Source: JAVBNH01 sp031551635 (GTDB lineage Bacteria > Bacillota > Clostridia > Oscillospirales > Acutalibacteraceae). From it: a stretch of 64,000 nt of DNA. A program made the translations under genes and the position numbers. The stretch lies in contig JAVBNH010000008.1 of NCBI GenBank assembly GCA_031551635.1, positions 62,001-126,000 of the forward strand, read 5' to 3'. Under the pieces are notes generated by a model that had not been told where the DNA came from, searched no databases, and worked only from the letters and a program-made list of their open reading frames with translations. Positions 60,801 to 64,000 of this stretch are shown here, in pieces (the first letter of the stretch is position 1; each line of letters begins with the position of its first letter).

Positions 60801-61584
60801 TAACCGCCTTTTTTGTACCCAGCTCACTTCTGATTTTAAGGTATCTGTCATAGGCGCGCGCAACTCGCGTATCATTTATTTCAGTATTGTCAATAGTTGT
60901 GAGAAAAGTCGTGTGCCTGCAGTGATCCGACCAATAGGTGTCAAGCATGCGTATTTCCGTCAGATAGGGGTCTCTTTTTTCTTTCGCGAAATAATCCCTG
61001 CAGAATCTTATGTCATCAATGTCCATCGCCAGGGCGTATTTATTAATAAACTCTAGCAGTCCCTGCTCGTCAAGAGCGATAAAGCCGTCAATGACCTCGA
61101 CTGAAGTCGGTATGTCGTATTTTATATCAAGTGTTTCATATTTTTGAAGAGTTGCCTCGCGGCTCTCAACCGGATTTATGACATATTTTTTTATCGCGGT
61201 AAGCTCAGCCTCAGTGATGCAGCCCGTGAGCATAAAAACCCTCGCGGTCTTGACTGTCGGACGCTCTGCGCGGCTGATAAGCTGTATGCACTGAGCCGCC
61301 GAATCCGCTCGCTGATCAAACTGCCCGGGGAGGTATTCAGTCGCGAAAATAATGCCCGGTGACTGCGGCAGTTCGTCATAAACATTATCAAGCTGAGGCT
61401 CTGAAAAAACAGTTTTTTTTGCATATTCGAACAGCTCAGCATCAATATTTTCAACGTCATACCGGTTAAACAGGCGCAAATCAGTCAATGAAGTTATCCC
61501 CAAAAGTGAATTTATATCACCAAGCAAGGATTTGGCTTCGTTGGCGAACCCTCTCTTTTTTTCTACAAATAGCGTATATACCAT
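57883..61584 (-). CDS. purL: Phosphoribosylformylglycinamidine synthase (single chain)
   Basis: The 1233-residue enzyme turns FGAR into FGAM with ATP and glutamine. It starts MVYTLFVEKKRGFANEAKSL. The ATP-binding region has LFKNETHNHPTEIEPFGGAA (about 308-327) and a second AIRS-type half follows. The C-terminal amidotransferase domain (about 970-1233) has the Cys nucleophile in LMCGICNGFQALI and His/Glu in PISHGEGRFI. Fused glutaminase and synthase make it the long-form PurL seen in many Clostridia rather than the PurS/Q/L split type. It lies 29 bp after purD and ends the operon at a strong terminator. Confidence 0.95.
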   Translation of the reverse strand: MVYTLFVEKKRGFANEAKSLLGDINSLLGITSLTDLRLFNRYDVENIDAELFEYAKKTVFSEPQLDNVYDELPQSPGIIFATEYLPGQFDQRADSAAQCIQLISRAERPTVKTARVFMLTGCITEAELTAIKKYVINPVESREATLQKYETLDIKYDIPTSVEVIDGFIALDEQGLLEFINKYALAMDIDDIRFCRDYFAKEKRDPYLTEIRMLDTYWSDHCRHTTFLTTIDNTEINDTRVARAYDRYLKIRSELGTKKAVNLMDIAVIGAKHLKAQGLLPKIDESEEINACTVKIDVEIGEDTEEWLLLFKNETHNHPTEIEPFGGAATCIGGAIRDPLSGRAYVYQAMRVTGAADPTVSVNETIEGKLPQRKIVQTAAAGYSSYGNQIGLATGLVDEIYHEGYAAKRMEIGAVVGAAPAKNVRREVPEAGDIVILLGGKTGRDGCGGATGSSKSHTLESLETCGAEVQKGNAPEERKLQRLFRNPRATQLIKRCNDFGAGGVSVAIGELADGLEINLNAVPKKYDGLDGTELAISESQERMAVVVAPADTEAFIAFANMENLEATVVAKVTEEARLKMFWNDIKICDISREFLNSNGAEKHTAVTVEKKEITKKEVIGVDLSEKYKNLASDLNICSKRGLSERFDSTVGAGSVLMPFGGKYQTTPAQSMAAKIPLIDAETPTCSVMAWGYNPFITSQNQYIGAYCAVIESYAKLAASGASLKDAYFTFQEYFPKPKTDKHRWGQPFAALLGALSAQLDLGVAAIGGKDSMSGSFENIDVPPTLVSFAVTVSNAKRIISPEFKLPFSKLLLLPCGNNADGLPDIERFKDNIELISQLVDSELALSVYTPTYGGIAEALMKMSFGNKIGVRLSEDISDETLFGYAYGSFIVELAKEAEIGINLGSTISEYKIIRGKEEVSLNDIQSIYENKLEPVFTCSNVTPKSKIVDIPFDTSEKQYPSPAVKFAKPKILIPVFPGTNCEYDSAKRIIKAGGEPEIMVIRNQSSVAVSESVENFARLIEASQMIFIPGGFSGGDEPDGSGKFITAFFRNPLITEKVNELMSSRDGLMCGICNGFQALIKLGLLPYGKIIETDENCPTLTYNTIFRHQSKIVRTKITSNKSVWLSRTQVGEVYSVPISHGEGRFICPDNVLEELIKNGQIATQYVDYENKPTLDIQYNPNDSLCAVEGICSPDGRIFGKMGHSERIGDMLYKNVPGNYDIGLFESAVDYFKY

Positions 61585-61613
61585 TCATCTCACCGTTTCA
61601 TTTATAATGATAA

Positions 61614-62888
61614 TCACATAATAGCATTAAGCGCCTTTTTTCCTATATCATTTCTATAATAAACCTTGGTAAACTGTATCTCGCGCACGGCACTGTAGGC
61701 CTTATCCACCGCATCTTGCAGGCTGTCTCCAACAGCGCTCACACCAAAAACTCTGCCACCCGCGCTGACAAGCTCACCCTCAACAAGCTTAGTCCCCGCG
61801 TGATATAGCGTAACAGACTTATGAATGGCGATATTTCCGAGCCGCACAGGAAAACCGGTGATATAATTTTCGGGATAACCGCCGGAAGCGGCAATTACGC
61901 AGCAGGCGGATTTATTTTCAAATTCAATACTTATTTTATCAAGGGTCTCGTTTTCAACAGCCATCATAATATCAAGCAAATCAGTCTTCAGCAGCGGCAA
62001 AACAACCTGAGTTTCAGGGTCGCCGAAGCGGCAGTTGAATTCGATAACCTTCGCGCCTTCGTCTGTTATCATTAATCCAAAGAAGAGACATCCTTTGAAC
62101 CGCCTGCCCTCCTCAAGCATACCTCTGACTGTCGGTAAAAATATGTTTTCCATCGCCTCGGCTGCGATTTTCTCAGTGTAAAAAGGATTCGGCGCAATTG
62201 TCCCCATGCCGCCGGTGTTCAAGCCTTCGTCATTATCAAACGCGCGTTTATGATCCATCGCCGAAACCATGGGTATAACTGTTTTACCGTCAGTGAAGGC
62301 AAGCACCGAAACCTCTTCGCCGCAGAGGAATTCCTCAACGACAATTCGTTTTCCGCTCTCTCCGAAAATTTTATCTGACATTATCGAGTGCACAGCTCTG
62401 TGAGCTTCAAGCACGTTTTCGCAGATGATAACGCCCTTCCCCAGAGCCAAACCGTCAGCCTTGACAACAACAGGATATTTAGTATCAGTGAGGTATTCTA
62501 TTGCCTCGACAGGGTCATTAAAAACCTCATAGCTTGCGGTCGGAATATTATATTTTTTCATGAAATTTTTTGAAAAAACCTTGCTTCCCTCAATTTCAGC
62601 AGCACGGGCTTCGGGTCCGAAGCACTTAAAGCCTTCCTTATGAAGGAGGTCAACAAGCCCGAGCACAAGAGGGTCGTCCGGCGCGACAATGATAAAATCC
62701 GGCTGTTTTACCTTGGCAAATTCTACTATTTTTTCTATTTCTTTAGCCGCAATCGGAACAATCTCCGCGTCCCCGGCGATTCCGCCGTTGCCCGGCAGCG
62801 CGTAAATTTTTTCTACATTCTTATTTTCTCTGATTTTTTTAATAATAGCGTGCTCCCGTCCGCCGCTGCCGATTACCATAATATCCAT
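61614..62888 (-). CDS. purD: Phosphoribosylamine-glycine ligase
   Basis: The 424-residue ATP-grasp enzyme joins glycine to phosphoribosylamine. It has MDIMVIGSGGREHAIIKKI at the N-terminus, YPVVVKADGLALGKGVIIC (ATP-binding Lys, about 137-155), GEEVSVLAFTDG and the metal-binding FNCRFGDPETQVVLPLL (about 286-302). The ATG has a GGAGGAAT ribosome site. It lies 47 bp after the AICAR formyltransferase gene and 29 bp before purL. Confidence 0.96.
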   Translation of the reverse strand: MDIMVIGSGGREHAIIKKIRENKNVEKIYALPGNGGIAGDAEIVPIAAKEIEKIVEFAKVKQPDFIIVAPDDPLVLGLVDLLHKEGFKCFGPEARAAEIEGSKVFSKNFMKKYNIPTASYEVFNDPVEAIEYLTDTKYPVVVKADGLALGKGVIICENVLEAHRAVHSIMSDKIFGESGKRIVVEEFLCGEEVSVLAFTDGKTVIPMVSAMDHKRAFDNDEGLNTGGMGTIAPNPFYTEKIAAEAMENIFLPTVRGMLEEGRRFKGCLFFGLMITDEGAKVIEFNCRFGDPETQVVLPLLKTDLLDIMMAVENETLDKISIEFENKSACCVIAASGGYPENYITGFPVRLGNIAIHKSVTLYHAGTKLVEGELVSAGGRVFGVSAVGDSLQDAVDKAYSAVREIQFTKVYYRNDIGKKALNAIM

Positions 62889-62935
62889 TAATATTCCTCC
62901 GATTTATACACTTAAAATAAACTAAGAAAATTATA

Positions 62936-64000
62936 TTAATGATGAAACAGCCTGATACCAGTCAGTGCCATCGCAATATTATACTTATCGCATTTCTCGA
63001 TAACCAGCTCCTCGCGAATCGAACCGCCGGGCTGTGCGATATATGACACTCCGCTTTTTTTCGCGCGTTCGATATTATCTGCAAAGGGGAAAAACGCGTC
63101 GCTGCCGAGCGAAACACCGCTTATTTTATCAAGATATTCTCTTTTTTCTTCCGTCGTGAGCTTTTCGGGGCGCTTACTGAAGATTTCCTGCCAGACGCCG
63201 TCGGCTATCACATCCTCGCACTCATCGGAAATATAAACATCTGTTGCGTTGTCCATGTCAGGCTTCGCGATGCCTTCCTTAAACTGCAGGGCGAGAACCT
63301 TCGGGTGCTGCCGTAAAAACCAGATATCCGCCTTATTACCGGCAAGTCTTGTGCAGTGAATGCGCGACTGCTGCCCTGCCCCGACACCGATAGTTTGACC
63401 GTCGTAAGCAAAACAAACAGAATTGGATTGGGTATATTTTAATGATATGAGAGAAATTAAAAGGTCAAGCTTTGCGTCCTCAGGGATATTTTTATTTTTT
63501 GTGACAATATTGTCAAGCATATTTTTATCAATCAAAAGCTCGTTTCGCCCCTGCTCAAAACAAATCCCGAAAACCTGTTTGATTTCGATTGGCTCAGGGA
63601 TATAGCTCTCATCAATTTTAACGATATTATAGTTGCCGTTTCTCTTTGTTTTCAAAAGCTCGAGGGCTTCGTCAGTATATCCGGGCGCGATAATACCGTC
63701 AGAAATTTCGTGCTTAATTATTTTCGCGGTAGTCAAATCGCAGACATCGCTCAGTGCAATCCAGTCGCCGAAGGAGGACATTCTGTCTGCTCCCCTGGCT
63801 CTCGCGTAGGCGCAAGCAAGCGGCGAATCATTAATATCACTGATATGCTCAACGCGGTAGATTTTTTTGAGAGTATCGCTAAGCTTTTTGCCAATAGCCG
63901 CGCCCGCGGGACTGACATGCTTAAAAGAAGCTGCGGCGGGCAGTGAGCAGGCAGCCTTCAGCTCACGTACGAGCTGCCAGCTGTTAAAAGCGTCAAGAAA
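62936..64000 (-). CDS. AICAR formyltransferase (IMPCHase-free), cut by the right edge
   Basis: The frame stays open from the stop at 62936 to the right edge, so the N-terminus lies outside. The ATG at 63781 is internal: upstream codons encode SPLACAYARARGADR and SFKHVSPAGAAIG, both conserved in the AICAR transformylase domain (the latter holds the catalytic Lys-His). SNSVCFAYDGQTIGVGAGQQ, GNKADIWFLRQHPKV, GVSLGSDAFFPFADNI and AQPGGSIREE follow, ending FHH. This is the C-terminal part of the roughly 390-residue stand-alone formyltransferase found in Clostridia, not the bifunctional PurH. It makes FAICAR from AICAR and formyl-folate. It heads the purD-purL operon. Confidence 0.9.
   Translation of the reverse strand, partial: FLDAFNSWQLVRELKAACSLPAAASFKHVSPAGAAIGKKLSDTLKKIYRVEHISDINDSPLACAYARARGADRMSSFGDWIALSDVCDLTTAKIIKHEISDGIIAPGYTDEALELLKTKRNGNYNIVKIDESYIPEPIEIKQVFGICFEQGRNELLIDKNMLDNIVTKNKNIPEDAKLDLLISLISLKYTQSNSVCFAYDGQTIGVGAGQQSRIHCTRLAGNKADIWFLRQHPKVLALQFKEGIAKPDMDNATDVYISDECEDVIADGVWQEIFSKRPEKLTTEEKREYLDKISGVSLGSDAFFPFADNIERAKKSGVSYIAQPGGSIREELVIEKCDKYNIAMALTGIRLFHH

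Noticed and set aside
62936..63781. Complete 281-residue formyltransferase starting at 63781
   Set aside because: Codons upstream stay open to the edge and encode conserved AICAR formyltransferase sequence, so the ATG is internal.

Overview
The window looks like the chromosome of an anaerobic, low-to-mid GC Clostridia species, most likely an Oscillospirales/Ruminococcaceae-type gut or rumen bacterium. This rests on Firmicutes-style Shine-Dalgarno sites, an NFACT/RqcH gene, a TrmK-Nif3 pair, a HelD-type helicase, two type I dockerin modules, Thr-rich secreted-protein linkers, many intracellular glycoside hydrolases and a stand-alone AICAR formyltransferase. No species can be named from the sequence alone.

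Layout. 1-6.3 kb holds secreted or surface proteins: a lipase-like hydrolase, an SH3/GH25-like/dockerin protein and a DUF4838 protein. 6.3-15.3 kb mixes housekeeping (valS, folC, an ECF transporter S subunit) with a dispersed sugar-phosphate gene set (HAD phosphatase, deoxyhypusine-synthase-like protein, D-lyxose isomerase-type cupin, PfkB kinase, class II aldolase). 15.3-31 kb is a mostly minus-strand housekeeping block: rqcH, nif3, ygjV, trmK, DUF1858, ileS, a GtrB-like glycosyltransferase, ppa, pyk and two flavoproteins, with helD on the plus strand. 31-37 kb has two secreted proteins of unknown function and a GH30 / GPH symporter / PHP phosphoesterase operon. 37-42 kb has DUF1905 and a parE-parC-like topoisomerase pair.

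42-45 kb is a gene-poor, repeat-rich zone around tRNA-Gly(CCC). 45-49.3 kb has dinB, a small partner and a GH116-like hydrolase. 49.4-51.7 kb is a phage-type lysis remnant (holin, GH25 endolysin carrying a dockerin, HTH proteins). 51.9-56.6 kb has a GH29-like protein and a GlpA/GlpB/DUF1667-like redox trio. 56.8-57.8 kb has a secreted NlpC/P60-like protein. 57.9-64 kb is a purine operon (AICAR formyltransferase, purD, purL) that runs off the right edge.

The most unusual content is non-coding or very small. Two homologous type I toxin-antitoxin-like modules lie at 36.9-37.2 kb and 43.7-44.0 kb. Each has a 20-23 residue hydrophobic peptide, two convergent near-consensus promoters with exact 17-bp spacers, a shared bidirectional terminator, and a Shine-Dalgarno site locked in a GAAA-tetraloop hairpin. 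The second module sits between a tRNA-Gly gene and a duplicated copy of its 3' end, so it forms a roughly 560-bp mini-island. The window also carries three foldback (MITE-like) elements with related ends, three copies of a palindromic intergenic repeat, and heptanucleotide repeat arrays that supply stop codons or sit in leaders.
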